From IMG/VR virus record IMGVR_UViG_3300022198_005506, positions 1 to 23,021 of that record: 23,021 bases of DNA; one strand, written 5' to 3'. The position numbers and the translations under genes were made by a program. Shown piece after piece: positions 1 to 7,146 of this stretch (positions are counted from its first letter, which is position 1; each line of letters begins with the position of its first letter). The stretch is from a virus. The notes under the pieces are model-generated. The model was given only the letters and a program-made list of their open reading frames with translations, ran no database searches and had not been told where the DNA came from.

Positions 1-99
1 CTTCACTCAGGTGGCACCTGCTCCACGGCGTCGCTTCACTCAGGTGGCACCTGCTCCACGGCGTCGCTTCACTCAGGTGGCACCTGCTCCACGGCGTCG
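1..99. repeat. Three perfect 33-bp tandem repeats
   Basis: Three identical 33-bp units occupy 1-33, 34-66 and 67-99 with no mismatch, and the window begins at a unit boundary, so the array may continue to the left. Each unit holds the near-palindrome CAGGTG-G-CACCTG. The period is a multiple of three and all three forward frames stay open. In frame 2 the unit reads FTQVAPAPRRR. The perfect identity points to recent expansion. It could be the coding repeat of a protein tail, or a DNA site such as a packaging signal next to the terminase gene. There are no spacers, so this is not a CRISPR array. Confidence 0.95.
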
Positions 100-139
100 A
101 ACCGACCCGGAAACCTACCAGCGGAACGCCGCTACTTAA
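2..139 (+). CDS. C-terminal end of a repeat-rich basic protein (5' partial)
   Basis: Reading frame 2 is open from the left edge to the TAA at 137-139. It encodes three copies of the 11-residue unit FTQVAPAPRRR followed by TDPETYQRNAAT. The frame stops before the terminase ribosome binding site, as a preceding gene should. The position just upstream of the large terminase is where a small terminase subunit (DNA-recognition subunit) commonly sits, and a basic, proline-rich tail could bind DNA, but no small-terminase domain is visible because the rest of the gene lies outside the window. The other two forward frames are also open across the repeats, so frame choice rests on the stop position and on the plausible basic, low-complexity composition. 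Function unknown. Confidence 0.4.
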   Translation, partial: FTQVAPAPRRRFTQVAPAPRRRFTQVAPAPRRRTDPETYQRNAAT

Positions 140-224
140 CCCCCTCCCCCATGTCGAAAAAAAATCAAAACAAAAATTGCGACCTTTTTGCTACGATACA
201 ACGAGAAAGGGTAGAGGTGTTGCG
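140..224 (+). other. Intergenic leader of the terminase gene, A-rich
   Basis: This spacer starts with a C-rich run, then an A-rich stretch at about 156-176 with runs of eight, four and five A, which would bend the DNA. The ribosome binding site AGAGGTG at about 213-219 lies just before the terminase ATG at 225. I looked for -35/-10 pairs and found none with acceptable spacing. A promoter or packaging-related bend is possible but not shown. Confidence 0.3.
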
Positions 225-1637
225 ATGGAAGTCAGTGCGAAGCAGATGGAGTTATTGCGATGTCCTGCGGAGTGGGTTTTATTTGGCGGAGCTGCTGGTG
301 GTGGTAAGAGTTACGCGTTGATGTTGGACATGTTGCGTCACGTTCAGGGTCCGCACGCGAAGAGTCGTTATCGTGGTGCGATATTCCGTGAGACGTTTCC
401 GCAGTTGGACCAGCCGGGCGGATTGCGGGACGTGAGCAAGAGTATTTATGAGCCATTTGGAGCGGTGTTTAATCACACGAGCAATGAGCATCGATTTCCG
501 AGTGGGGCGAAGATCAGTTTGAACATTTTGAACAGTCCGAAGAAGCGGAACGAGTATGTTGGCGCGCAGTTTGACAGTTTGGTGATCGACGAGGCCAATT
601 TATTCAAGCCGGAGGACGTGTTGTTTTTGTGGGGTCGGTGCAGGTCGGCGTGTGGTGTGAAGCCGACGTTACGGATGAGTACGAACCCTGACAGGGACAG
701 TTGGTTATTTGGGATGGTTCATTGGTATTTGGACGAGAACGGTTATCCGGATCCATCGAAGAGCGGAGTGATTCGTCATTTCCGTCGTGTTGGGAATGAG
801 TTCGAGTGGTTTGAGAGTGAGCAGTATGGTGACGACGGGAAGCGGTTGACGAACAGTTTTGCTTTTATTCCGAGTAAGTTGAGCGACAACACGTTTTTGA
901 TGAAGAGCGACCCGAGTTACGGCGACCGTTTGATGCAGTTATCGGATTCGGAGCGAGAGAGGTATTTGGGGGGTTGTTGGTTTGAGAGCAGTGTGAGTGG
1001 TACGGAGTGGGATCGGTCATATTTTCGTGATTTGTTAATTGAGTGGGACGAGTGGCCGAGGCCACGTCATGAGGACGAGAGTATTCGGATGTTTGCAGTG
1101 GATCCGAGCAAGGGTAAGAGTGAGAAGGAGGGGGACTACAGTGCAATTTGTTGTTTGATGCAGTACGGGGACTTGAAGTATGTGAGTGCGGATTTGGCTC
1201 GTCGTCCACCGGGTGAGATTGTGGAGTCATTATTTGAGTTTTGTCAGAGGGACATTCATCGGATTACGCAGCGTGACTTGATTGGGATTGAGTCGGTTGC
1301 ATTTCAGGAGGTGATGAAGGATTTGATATACCGATATGCGGCGGATCATCCGGAGTATGCGTTGAGTCAGTATTTTCAGCGTGGCGGTCGATTGATTGGC
1401 GTGAAGGACATGTTGAAGAAGGAGATGCGTATCAGGCGTTTGGACGGTCCGATTCGTGGTCGTCGGTTTCGTTTTTTGAACAATCCGGGTACGGGGTTGT
1501 TGTTGAGTCAGTTGCGTCAGTTTGACGGTCGTGGAGGTAAGGGTAAGCACGACGACGGTCCTGACGCGTTAGCGATGTGTCAGCAGATGCCGATATATTT
1601 GGAGCAGTTTTTGGACAGTGAGCGGAAGGGCGTGTGA
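225..1637 (+). CDS. terL: Terminase large subunit (DNA packaging ATPase/nuclease)
   Basis: This is the motor that cuts concatemeric phage DNA and pumps it through the portal into the prohead using ATP. The 470-residue product has the expected two domains. The N-terminal ATPase shows Walker A GGAAGGGKS near residues 21-29, Walker B SLVIDEAN near 118-125, and the coupling motif STNPD. The C-terminal RNase H-like nuclease shows an acidic VDPSKGKSEKEGDYS stretch, an IGIES strand and the closing HDDGPDALA, which supplies metal-binding aspartates. I start at ATG 225, preceded by AGAGGTG, rather than at TTG 177, which adds 16 unconvincing residues and has no ribosome binding site. All of about 43 leucine codons are TTG or TTA and none is CTN, unlike the capsid genes downstream. 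The length is normal for the family. Confidence 0.95.
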   Translation: MEVSAKQMELLRCPAEWVLFGGAAGGGKSYALMLDMLRHVQGPHAKSRYRGAIFRETFPQLDQPGGLRDVSKSIYEPFGAVFNHTSNEHRFPSGAKISLNILNSPKKRNEYVGAQFDSLVIDEANLFKPEDVLFLWGRCRSACGVKPTLRMSTNPDRDSWLFGMVHWYLDENGYPDPSKSGVIRHFRRVGNEFEWFESEQYGDDGKRLTNSFAFIPSKLSDNTFLMKSDPSYGDRLMQLSDSERERYLGGCWFESSVSGTEWDRSYFRDLLIEWDEWPRPRHEDESIRMFAVDPSKGKSEKEGDYSAICCLMQYGDLKYVSADLARRPPGEIVESLFEFCQRDIHRITQRDLIGIESVAFQEVMKDLIYRYAADHPEYALSQYFQRGGRLIGVKDMLKKEMRIRRLDGPIRGRRFRFLNNPGTGLLLSQLRQFDGRGGKGKHDDGPDALAMCQQMPIYLEQFLDSERKGV

Positions 1638-1638
1638 G

Positions 1639-1986
1639 ATGAGTGAGTTACCATCGGGCAGAGAGCAGGCGAGAGTTGGCGGCACTTGTGACGGTACATC
1701 TTTGTTGGATGACAGGCGAGCACCAGTGGACAGAGACGGGCCAGTAATCCGCAAGAGCATTGGTGCGGCACCAGTATCAAGACCTGCTAAAACGGAAATA
1801 AGTTACGAATACCCAGCGACAGGAGAGGGCGACATTAGCCCGGTTGCTTTGATGGCTTTGCTTATTGTTCTTTTATTACTGGGGATTGATGCGATGGACA
1901 GTCCGAACAGGGCAAAGCCCCCTCAGACGGACGACATTTTGGACGACATTGCGGTCGATGTGTTGCTGCAGCGGCGTTTGTTTTGA
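1639..1986 (+). CDS. Small single-pass membrane protein, unknown function
   Basis: The 115-residue product has a polar, charged N-terminal half, one clear hydrophobic helix at about residues 69-85 (VALMALLIVLLLLG) and a short acidic tail ending LLQRRLF. ATG 1639 begins one base after the terminase stop and is preceded by GGAAGGG; the upstream GTG at 1618 would overlap terminase and is less likely. I do not recognise the family. Its last codons and stop fall within the first copy of a 24-bp direct repeat (1964-1987). A single transmembrane helix could suit an accessory inner-membrane protein, but membrane genes between terminase and portal are unusual and no role can be assigned. Confidence 0.7.
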   Translation: MSELPSGREQARVGGTCDGTSLLDDRRAPVDRDGPVIRKSIGAAPVSRPAKTEISYEYPATGEGDISPVALMALLIVLLLLGIDAMDSPNRAKPPQTDDILDDIAVDVLLQRRLF

Positions 1987-1987
1987 G
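1964..1987. repeat. 24-bp direct repeat, left copy
   Basis: This 24-bp sequence, starting TGCTGCAGCGG and ending TTTTGAG, is repeated exactly at 2306-2329. It covers the last codons and the stop of the membrane protein gene. The two copies are 342 bp apart, start to start, and flank one complete small gene. Confidence 0.95.
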
Positions 1988-1999
1988 TGCGGAGGGGTT

Positions 2000-2305
2000 A
2001 TGAAATTGCCATTGATCGGTGGTCCACGAGATGGGGAAATGGTGCGGTGCTGCTTCGAGGACAACTGCAATTGTCAAAAGTTCGGGCACGGTGCGCCGGA
2101 CGGAAACAAGATTTGTGACGGTTACGTCGAGTGGCTAGTGTATCGTAGGACTGAAGCTGGTTGGGTCCCAGATCGAACACAGCGAGAGGCAATGATCGTG
2201 ATGGGAATCTGCCCGAGGTGCGACCGCCCAATGCCGGAAGGTACGATCTATTGCAAGAACTGCGGTGCGGAAATGAATCCGCTGGAATCTGAATGGCCTG
2301 GGTGA
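2000..2305 (+). CDS. Small zinc-ribbon protein, possible inserted cargo gene
   Basis: The 101-residue product starts with a GGPRDGEMV segment. GGPxDG-type openings are common in small phage hypothetical proteins. It has a cysteine cluster CCFEDNCNC near residues 16-24. It ends with a zinc ribbon of two CxxC pairs, CPRC and CKNC, 14 residues apart, expected to bind one zinc. ATG 2000 is chosen because GGAGG at 1991-1995 precedes it; the longer reading from 1865 would overlap the membrane protein gene. The gene fits exactly between two copies of a 24-bp repeat, and its codon choice (for example GAA and AAA) differs from terminase and portal, so it looks acquired. Zinc ribbons bind nucleic acid or protein; no specific function is visible. 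Confidence 0.75.
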   Translation: MKLPLIGGPRDGEMVRCCFEDNCNCQKFGHGAPDGNKICDGYVEWLVYRRTEAGWVPDRTQREAMIVMGICPRCDRPMPEGTIYCKNCGAEMNPLESEWPG

Positions 2306-2329
2306 TGCTGCAGCGGCGTTTGTTTTGAG
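2306..2329. repeat. 24-bp direct repeat, right copy
   Basis: This is an exact second copy of 1964-1987, beginning one base after the stop of the zinc-ribbon gene. Here the sequence is noncoding. The remaining 77 bases before the portal gene hold a GGGAG ribosome binding site at 2393-2397 and no clear hairpin or promoter. Confidence 0.95.
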
Positions 2330-2406
2330 ATTGTCGGTTTGCGGTCAGTGGGGTTATTTTGTTGTGCTTGTGTGTTTTACGGTGTGATTTCCGGGAGTGA
2401 CGGGCG

Positions 2407-4065
2407 ATGTCAGACAGAGACATGATGGAAGCGGCCAGAGCGATAGCCTTGATGGAGGGCAAGATGGCTGTCGTGGCATCGGCGATGTTGGAGGAGTTGC
2501 GTTCCAGTTGTGGGGAGGGTCGGATTGGTGATTTGGACATTCCGGGCAGCGGCGAGTTGTTTGACGAGAACACGACGATCGAGGAGATCCGTGAGCGTAT
2601 TGCGATAGGTCGTGAGTGTGCTAAGACGCCGTGGGGTAAGAATGCTCGGGAGAACAAGAAGTTTTACACGTGTCACACTGGTCACACGTATGCGGTGAAG
2701 CCGCGTGCTGAATCGGATCAGGGTGACGACACAGCGCGTGAGGCGTTGTCGGGTCCGATTCGTGCGATGCAGGAGTATTTGGCGGACTGGATGCAGCGGA
2801 ACGGCTGGGGATTGCGTCAGGGTGAGGTTTCGGAGCGACTGGTTGAGGAGGGCGAGTGTTTCGACGTGCTGTATTTCCCGGAGGGCGGTGAGGTCGAGTT
2901 GTCGTTCGTTGAGGCGACTGATTTGGCGTTGGATCCGAACAGCAGGTATCAGGACGCTGAGGAGCGGAGTTTGCCGTACCGTGACGAGTTGGGTGTTCGG
3001 TGGCAGAACAACATATTGAACAGGCGAGTTGGTTATTTCGTGGATGGTGGTGACGACGGCAGTGGTCAGTGGATCCGGGAGCTTCAGACTGCTCCGCGTG
3101 ATGCGTCGGGCTTGGTGGACTTTGAGTTGTTGCGATCGGACAGTAACGAGTGGAGTGTTACGGGGGAGTTACGGGCGGTGTTACTGGGACGCCGGCGGAA
3201 CGTGACGAGCCGGAGTCCCCGGGGGTTGACGTTTTACTGGGAGGTTCGTGAGGAGTTGAAGTATGCGAAGACGTTGCTGTCGAATTTGATGCGTGTGAGC
3301 ACGTTTCAGAGCACGTTCGGTGCGATTCGGACGATCCGGAGCAACATGGACGGCGACGCTGTGAGGAGCATGTTGAATTCGGGCGGTGGCGGGAAGGTTG
3401 GTCAGGACGGCGAGACGTTCGACCAGCCGCAGGTTGCGGTGGTGACGAAGCCGAGCACGGTGGACTATGAGTTTCCGGAGACTGGTGCGAGCAACGAGAA
3501 CATGATCATGTTTTTGGATTCGTTGCTTCGGTCTTGTGCGGCGGGTCTGAGTTTGCCGGAGTTCATGCTGACGATGAACGTGAGTCAGGGGAATTTCGCG
3601 AGCACTTTGGTGAGCGAGGGTCCATTTCATAAGGCGGTTGGGTATTGGCAGAATCAGATGTCGTCTGAGGACTTGTTGATTTTGGACCAGGTATTGCGTG
3701 TTGCGGCGGTAAATTTGGAGGGGATTGGTTTCACGGTGGAGGATGTGGATCGGGTTCGTTTGATTGCAGACGGTCCGATTGTTCAGACTCGGAACAGGAT
3801 GGAGGAGTGGGAGATCCACCGGGACGCGTGGGGTTCTGGCAGGATCAGTGGTAAGACATTGAACACGAGGATGGGCTGGGCGTATGAGGAGGAGCAGGCC
3901 CAGCGTCGCAGTGAGCAGAGCGAGATTGAGCCGCCGTTGACTGAGAATCCGGGAACATGTGGCACACCGGGTCCGAATCCGGACAATCGGGGTGATCAGA
4001 TGCGTGAACCGGGCGTTTTGAGTGGCGATCCGGGTCGGACTTCGCCGGCGGATAATCAGGGTTGA
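2407..4065 (+). CDS. Portal protein
   Basis: The portal is a dodecameric ring at one capsid vertex through which DNA enters and leaves, and it docks the terminase and later the head-tail connector. The 552-residue product follows terminase and precedes the head protease, the standard place. It shows the usual portal layout: a helical N-terminus; a wing-like region containing RAMQEYLADWMQRNG, then VEEGECFDVLYFPEG near 146-160 and a strand-rich section; and a late segment near residues 380-400, LSLPEFMLTMNVSQGNFAST, resembling the conserved portal stretch in which an asparagine/serine-rich turn precedes the final helices. The C-terminal 60 residues are proline-rich, acidic and probably disordered. 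Start ATG 2407 has GGGAG nine bases upstream. Leucine codons are mostly TTG, as in terminase. The family is assigned by pattern and position, not by search. Confidence 0.85.
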   Translation: MSDRDMMEAARAIALMEGKMAVVASAMLEELRSSCGEGRIGDLDIPGSGELFDENTTIEEIRERIAIGRECAKTPWGKNARENKKFYTCHTGHTYAVKPRAESDQGDDTAREALSGPIRAMQEYLADWMQRNGWGLRQGEVSERLVEEGECFDVLYFPEGGEVELSFVEATDLALDPNSRYQDAEERSLPYRDELGVRWQNNILNRRVGYFVDGGDDGSGQWIRELQTAPRDASGLVDFELLRSDSNEWSVTGELRAVLLGRRRNVTSRSPRGLTFYWEVREELKYAKTLLSNLMRVSTFQSTFGAIRTIRSNMDGDAVRSMLNSGGGGKVGQDGETFDQPQVAVVTKPSTVDYEFPETGASNENMIMFLDSLLRSCAAGLSLPEFMLTMNVSQGNFASTLVSEGPFHKAVGYWQNQMSSEDLLILDQVLRVAAVNLEGIGFTVEDVDRVRLIADGPIVQTRNRMEEWEIHRDAWGSGRISGKTLNTRMGWAYEEEQAQRRSEQSEIEPPLTENPGTCGTPGPNPDNRGDQMREPGVLSGDPGRTSPADNQG

Positions 4066-4126
4066 GAATTGGGCTTTGGTGTTTTTGGGCGTGAATTGTT
4101 AGAAACTGAGTGAGGAGGCGAAAGTC

Positions 4127-4180
4127 ATGAGAATTCAGAAGTGCAATTGTGGTGGTGGCAAGAAGGGTGGCGGCAAATGA
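4127..4180 (+). CDS. 17-residue leader peptide MRIQKCNCGGGKKGGGK
   Basis: This very short reading frame has the best ribosome binding site nearby: AGGAGG at 4113-4118, eight bases before ATG 4127. It ends in TGA overlapping the next ATG (ATGA, 4177-4180), so ribosomes finishing it are placed to start the protease gene. The peptide has a CxC pair followed by glycines and lysines. Its last codons also contain AAGGG at 4163-4167, a possible ribosome binding site for the next gene. It is probably a coupling leader that sets translation of the protease-scaffold. A role as a free basic, metal- or nucleic-acid-binding peptide is possible but unsupported. Confidence 0.6.
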   Translation: MRIQKCNCGGGKKGGGK

Positions 4181-5166
4181 GTCGGCGCAAGCAGCAGCAG
4201 GATTCTGAGCATGTTGTCGAGCAGTTCGACTTCTTGATGACGGAAGATTCCGTTGTGGAGGAGTTGGAAGACGGCGGCGGCACGATGGTTCGGGGCATGA
4301 AGTTGCTGGGTTTGGAGTCGAGGAATGGCCGCACTTACGACACTCATGGCGTCCGATCGACTGGTTCAGACCGGTTGACTGGTGCCCGGGTGTTTTTGAA
4401 TCATCCGGCACAGGCCACGGATGCACGTCGTTACGAGGACCAGATTGGTTCGGTGGTAACGGCGAAGTATCGCGAGGGGCAGGGACATTTTGGCGACGTT
4501 CGGTTCAATCCGAAGCACGCTGTGTATGAGCAGTTGATGTGGGACATCCGGAACAATCCGAGCGGGTTGGGGATGAGCATCAACGCCAGTTTGAAAGTTG
4601 GTCGCCAGCGGGATTCTGCCGGGCGCATCGTGGTTGAAGGGATCCATTCGATCCGATCAGTGGACATTGTTACCCATCCGGCGACGACGAATGGGGTTTT
4701 TGAGCATGAGGAGACAGACGTGGCAGAATTGACACCAGAGCAGTTGCTTGAGGGTCTGAAGAGTCATCCTGAGATTCTGGAGCAGTTGAGGCAGGATGAT
4801 GCTGCTGCGGCTGAGCAGACGAAGGTGCAGCAGGCACTGGAGGCAGCTCAGGCGGAACTTGCTCAGATCAAGGCCGAGCAGGCTGCAGCGGCTCGCTTGG
4901 CGGAAGTAACCGAGCAGGTTGATACGCTGCTGAAGGACAGTCCGTTGAGCGGATTGTCTGAGAAGGTGGTTGAGCAGGTTATTGCGATTCCTGCTGAGCA
5001 TTCTGAGCCGATTCGTCTGTTGCTGGAGTCGGTTGTTGCGGCTGTCGGCGAGTTGAAATTGGCCCGTGGCGGAGAGCCGGACAGTGGTGCTCCCCGTTTG
5101 GGTAATCAGAAGCGGGCTGGTGGCGGGAAGTTGAACCTGCGTGCCGAGCTGGGAATCAAGTCCTGA
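4177..5166 (+). CDS. Prohead maturation protease fused to scaffold domain
   Basis: The 329-residue product joins two head-assembly functions. Residues about 35-180 look like a prohead serine protease of the herpesvirus-assemblin type fold. Candidate active-site residues are His76 in FLNHPAQ and Ser134 in GLGMSINA, with Asp163 or His167 in SVDIVTHPA as the possible third member. Residues about 185-265 form an alanine-, glutamine- and glutamate-rich coiled coil typical of scaffolds that guide capsid assembly and are then digested. The C-terminus ends in a basic, glycine-rich tail that could touch the capsid protein. ATG 4177 overlaps the leader stop; starting at GTG 4141 would give an odd tryptophan-rich extension and is rejected. 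The exact peptidase family is not settled. Confidence 0.8.
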   Translation: MSRRKQQQDSEHVVEQFDFLMTEDSVVEELEDGGGTMVRGMKLLGLESRNGRTYDTHGVRSTGSDRLTGARVFLNHPAQATDARRYEDQIGSVVTAKYREGQGHFGDVRFNPKHAVYEQLMWDIRNNPSGLGMSINASLKVGRQRDSAGRIVVEGIHSIRSVDIVTHPATTNGVFEHEETDVAELTPEQLLEGLKSHPEILEQLRQDDAAAAEQTKVQQALEAAQAELAQIKAEQAAAARLAEVTEQVDTLLKDSPLSGLSEKVVEQVIAIPAEHSEPIRLLLESVVAAVGELKLARGGEPDSGAPRLGNQKRAGGGKLNLRAELGIKS

Positions 5167-5212
5167 ATTGGTGATCTTGTTTTGTGAATACGTTGCTGTT
5201 TGAGAGCAGCAG

Positions 5213-5218
5213 AAGGAG
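5213..5218 (+). promoter_or_regulatory. Strong ribosome binding site of the decoration gene
   Basis: AAGGAG lies nine bases before ATG 5228 inside a purine-only stretch. Close matches precede the capsid gene (AGGAG, 5814-5818) and the tail tube gene (AAGGAG, 9533-9538), the three proteins expected in highest copy. Most other genes here rely on weaker or coupled sites. Confidence 0.7.
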
Positions 5219-5227
5219 AGAGAGAAC

Positions 5228-5770
5228 ATGCCACAGTGCAAAGATTGCCAGTACCAGAACGGAAGACTCGGTTCTGGCATCAATGTTGAGCATCTGACCC
5301 TGCCGGTCGACGGCGATGGTGTTCCGACGATTGAGATCTGCCCGGGCGACTTCCTGACGAAAGACACGGCAACGACTGGTGTCACGAAGGCTGGTCTCGT
5401 TGAGGATGTCACGTGGAACACTGACCTCGACACGACTCGTGGCGACGCGATTGCTGCGTTTGCCGGCGTTGCGTATGGGGAAGTGGAGACTGACGCGTGC
5501 ATCGCTGGTCAGGAGCCTACGGTTCCCTACGTTCGCCCTGAGCCGAACCTGCTGTTCCGCCGCAGTTACCTGCTGACGGATGCGACAGGTGCAGAGACTG
5601 CTGCCACGTATCAGCAGGGTGACCTGTTCACGTTCTCGAAGGATCCGTCGGCGAACGCCCTTCTGGCACACAAGTTGACGCCGACCGCGGATGTCAATCT
5701 GGCGGTTTTCAAGGCGGTTGAAGATTCTGGTCCGGACGCGAAGTCTCGCGTCATGGTCGAGTTTGTCTGA
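5228..5770 (+). CDS. Probable capsid decoration protein
   Basis: The 180-residue product lies between the protease-scaffold and the capsid gene, where many siphoviruses encode a head-stabilising decoration protein that binds the outside of the expanded shell. It is rich in Gly, Thr, Val and Asp, has no hydrophobic helix, and looks like a beta-rich small domain: GDFLTKDTATTGVTKAG, then a strand-rich middle and RVMVEFV at the end. The N-terminus has a CxxC pair (MPQCKDCQY). A strong AAGGAG ribosome binding site and frequent CTG leucine codons suggest high expression, as expected for a protein made in hundreds of copies. The assignment rests on position, size and expression signals; no family motif is certain. 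Confidence 0.6.
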   Translation: MPQCKDCQYQNGRLGSGINVEHLTLPVDGDGVPTIEICPGDFLTKDTATTGVTKAGLVEDVTWNTDLDTTRGDAIAAFAGVAYGEVETDACIAGQEPTVPYVRPEPNLLFRRSYLLTDATGAETAATYQQGDLFTFSKDPSANALLAHKLTPTADVNLAVFKAVEDSGPDAKSRVMVEFV

Positions 5771-5826
5771 TCTCGGTTTCGTTTGTTATTTGATCGGGAA
5801 TGAGCCCGAGAACAGGAGATGAAGCG

Positions 5827-7059
5827 ATGGTACTGAAGAGTCCGAACAGCGGTGTGACGCGAAAGCTGCTGGATGCGGTTGAGCAGCATGGCGAGTCTGA
5901 AGTGATGCCTGAGTTTGATGGCATTCTTGAGTCTGGCGACATGCACTGGAGCGAGTTCGACCTGACTGAGTGTCTTCGGAAGGACTTGGGTGCTGACTGG
6001 CGTGGCAATGCTCGCCAGATGAGCCAGAACGCTCTGGAAGCGACGGTGACCAAGGGCACGTTCGTGAAGTTCGCTGAGAAGTTGATTCGATTCGGCCTTC
6101 GCGAGACTCCGAAAGAGGAGTATCTGTTGCTTGGTCGCGTTTCAGCGGAAACGAAGGGTGAGTGCGAGCGGGCTTACCGTGACAAGGGGATCTTCAGTGA
6201 TCCGTCGGTTGAGGAAGTTCGTGAGTTGCAGGCACCACCGTCATTCGGTGTTGCGAGTGACTTCATGGATCATCCGGAGGGGTCTCAGGTTGGTCTCGGT
6301 TTTGAGTTCACCCGCGAGGCTCTGTGCGAGGATCCGAACGGTTATCTCGCCCAGCAGGTTCCGAAGCTCGCTGACGCGCACAACCAGCACTGGGAGAATC
6401 AGTTGCTGGATGCGTTGATTGGGTATCGTCAGACTTACAATCGTTCTGGCACTGCGTATGGGACGTTCTACGGTCCGGATGCTGCGGTCACCACGCCGTT
6501 CCCGAGTGGGACTGGTGGTCCGTGGATCAACGCGATGCGGAACGACATCAACTGCCCGAGTGATTTTCAGGCGGTGAAGGATTATCTGTACGACTTCCGC
6601 GATCTGTTCCACGGTCGTCCGGTAACAGTTCCGACTGACAACCTGACGATTCTGACCAGCCCGAAGAAGCGTGACGAGATCAATCCGCGGATTCGTGCTG
6701 GTGCGGTCGAGCATGACGGCACCAGTTGCGACGGCGGCAGCACGACGTACAAGTACATCAGCACCCATGCGGTTGCTGCGAACATGGACGTCACACTGCA
6801 GGCGTACCAGCGTCTGGCTGATCGGATCGTTCTTCGCTACGGCGTGACTCGTGCTGCAGCAGAGAAGTGGATGTGGTTCGGATCTGACATCAACGCATTC
6901 ATCGGTCTGGTTTACCAGATTCGCCCGGAAGTGACTCGCATCAACATCAGTGGTGAGATGCAGGAGAAGCGGATCGTGGCGAAGTGGACCAGTCTGTCAA
7001 AGGGTTACAGTTACGTGAAGGATCCGATGCGGGGCTTCATGTGTACTCCGACGCCGTGA
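5827..7059 (+). CDS. Probable major capsid protein
   Basis: This 410-residue product would form the icosahedral shell. Support: its order after portal, protease and decoration genes; its size, typical for an HK97-fold subunit; its strong ribosome binding site; and the terminator directly after it. The N-terminal 60 residues are acidic and helical. The middle has strand-rich segments such as RPVTVPTDNLTILTSP, and the C-terminus holds TRINISGEMQEKRIVAKW, followed by a short SYVKDPMRGFMC tail, like the closing strands of capsid proteins. ATG 5827 is preferred over ATG 5800 because AGGAG sits eight bases upstream at 5814-5818. There is no long N-terminal scaffold domain, in keeping with the separate scaffold upstream. 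The fold is inferred from context. Confidence 0.8.
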   Translation: MVLKSPNSGVTRKLLDAVEQHGESEVMPEFDGILESGDMHWSEFDLTECLRKDLGADWRGNARQMSQNALEATVTKGTFVKFAEKLIRFGLRETPKEEYLLLGRVSAETKGECERAYRDKGIFSDPSVEEVRELQAPPSFGVASDFMDHPEGSQVGLGFEFTREALCEDPNGYLAQQVPKLADAHNQHWENQLLDALIGYRQTYNRSGTAYGTFYGPDAAVTTPFPSGTGGPWINAMRNDINCPSDFQAVKDYLYDFRDLFHGRPVTVPTDNLTILTSPKKRDEINPRIRAGAVEHDGTSCDGGSTTYKYISTHAVAANMDVTLQAYQRLADRIVLRYGVTRAAAEKWMWFGSDINAFIGLVYQIRPEVTRINISGEMQEKRIVAKWTSLSKGYSYVKDPMRGFMCTPTP

Positions 7060-7092
7060 TGACTGCTTGACAGATGCACCTGAGCAGGTGAT

Positions 7093-7125
7093 AAACGGTG
7101 AGGCGATTTTGCCTCACCGTTTTTT
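7093..7125 (+). terminator. Rho-independent terminator after the capsid gene
   Basis: AAACGGTGAGGC (7093-7104) and GCCTCACCGTTT (7111-7122) form a perfect 12-bp stem with a six-base loop, and the 3' arm runs into a T tract ending at 7125. It lies 33 bases past the capsid stop and 21 before the next ATG. It would end or reduce transcription after the high-copy head genes, lowering expression of the connector genes. Confidence 0.92.
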
Positions 7126-7146
7126 CATGGGCGTGGAGAAAAACAG

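Noticed and set aside
1-99. CRISPR array
   Set aside because: The 33-bp units abut directly with no spacers.
177-224. Upstream TTG start for terminase
   Set aside because: No ribosome binding site before 177, and the added residues do not resemble terminase; ATG 225 has AGAGGTG.
2330-2406. Possible promoter TTGTCG with TTATTT downstream before the portal gene
   Set aside because: The -10 match is poor and such pairs are expected by chance in this T- and G-rich spacer.
4141-4176. GTG start for the protease gene
   Set aside because: It adds QLWWWQEGWRQ, which is the leader peptide sequence read in another frame; ATG 4177 is coupled to the leader stop.
4657-5502. 281-codon minus-strand reading frame opposite the protease and decoration genes
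   Set aside because: It spans two well-supported + strand genes and the gap between them, has low-complexity Ser/Leu/Arg composition and no family motif. It is a shadow frame, like the other minus-strand frames at 1998-2657 and 3181-3819.
5800-5826. Upstream ATG start for the capsid protein
   Set aside because: The AGGAG ribosome binding site at 5814-5818 lies inside this extension and serves ATG 5827.
7077-7090. CACCTG-AG-CAGGTG inverted repeat echoing the CAGGTG/CACCTG core of the 33-bp repeats
   Set aside because: The hexamers match but in opposite order, the loop is only two bases, and a shared palindromic hexamer can arise by chance. No further copies were noticed.
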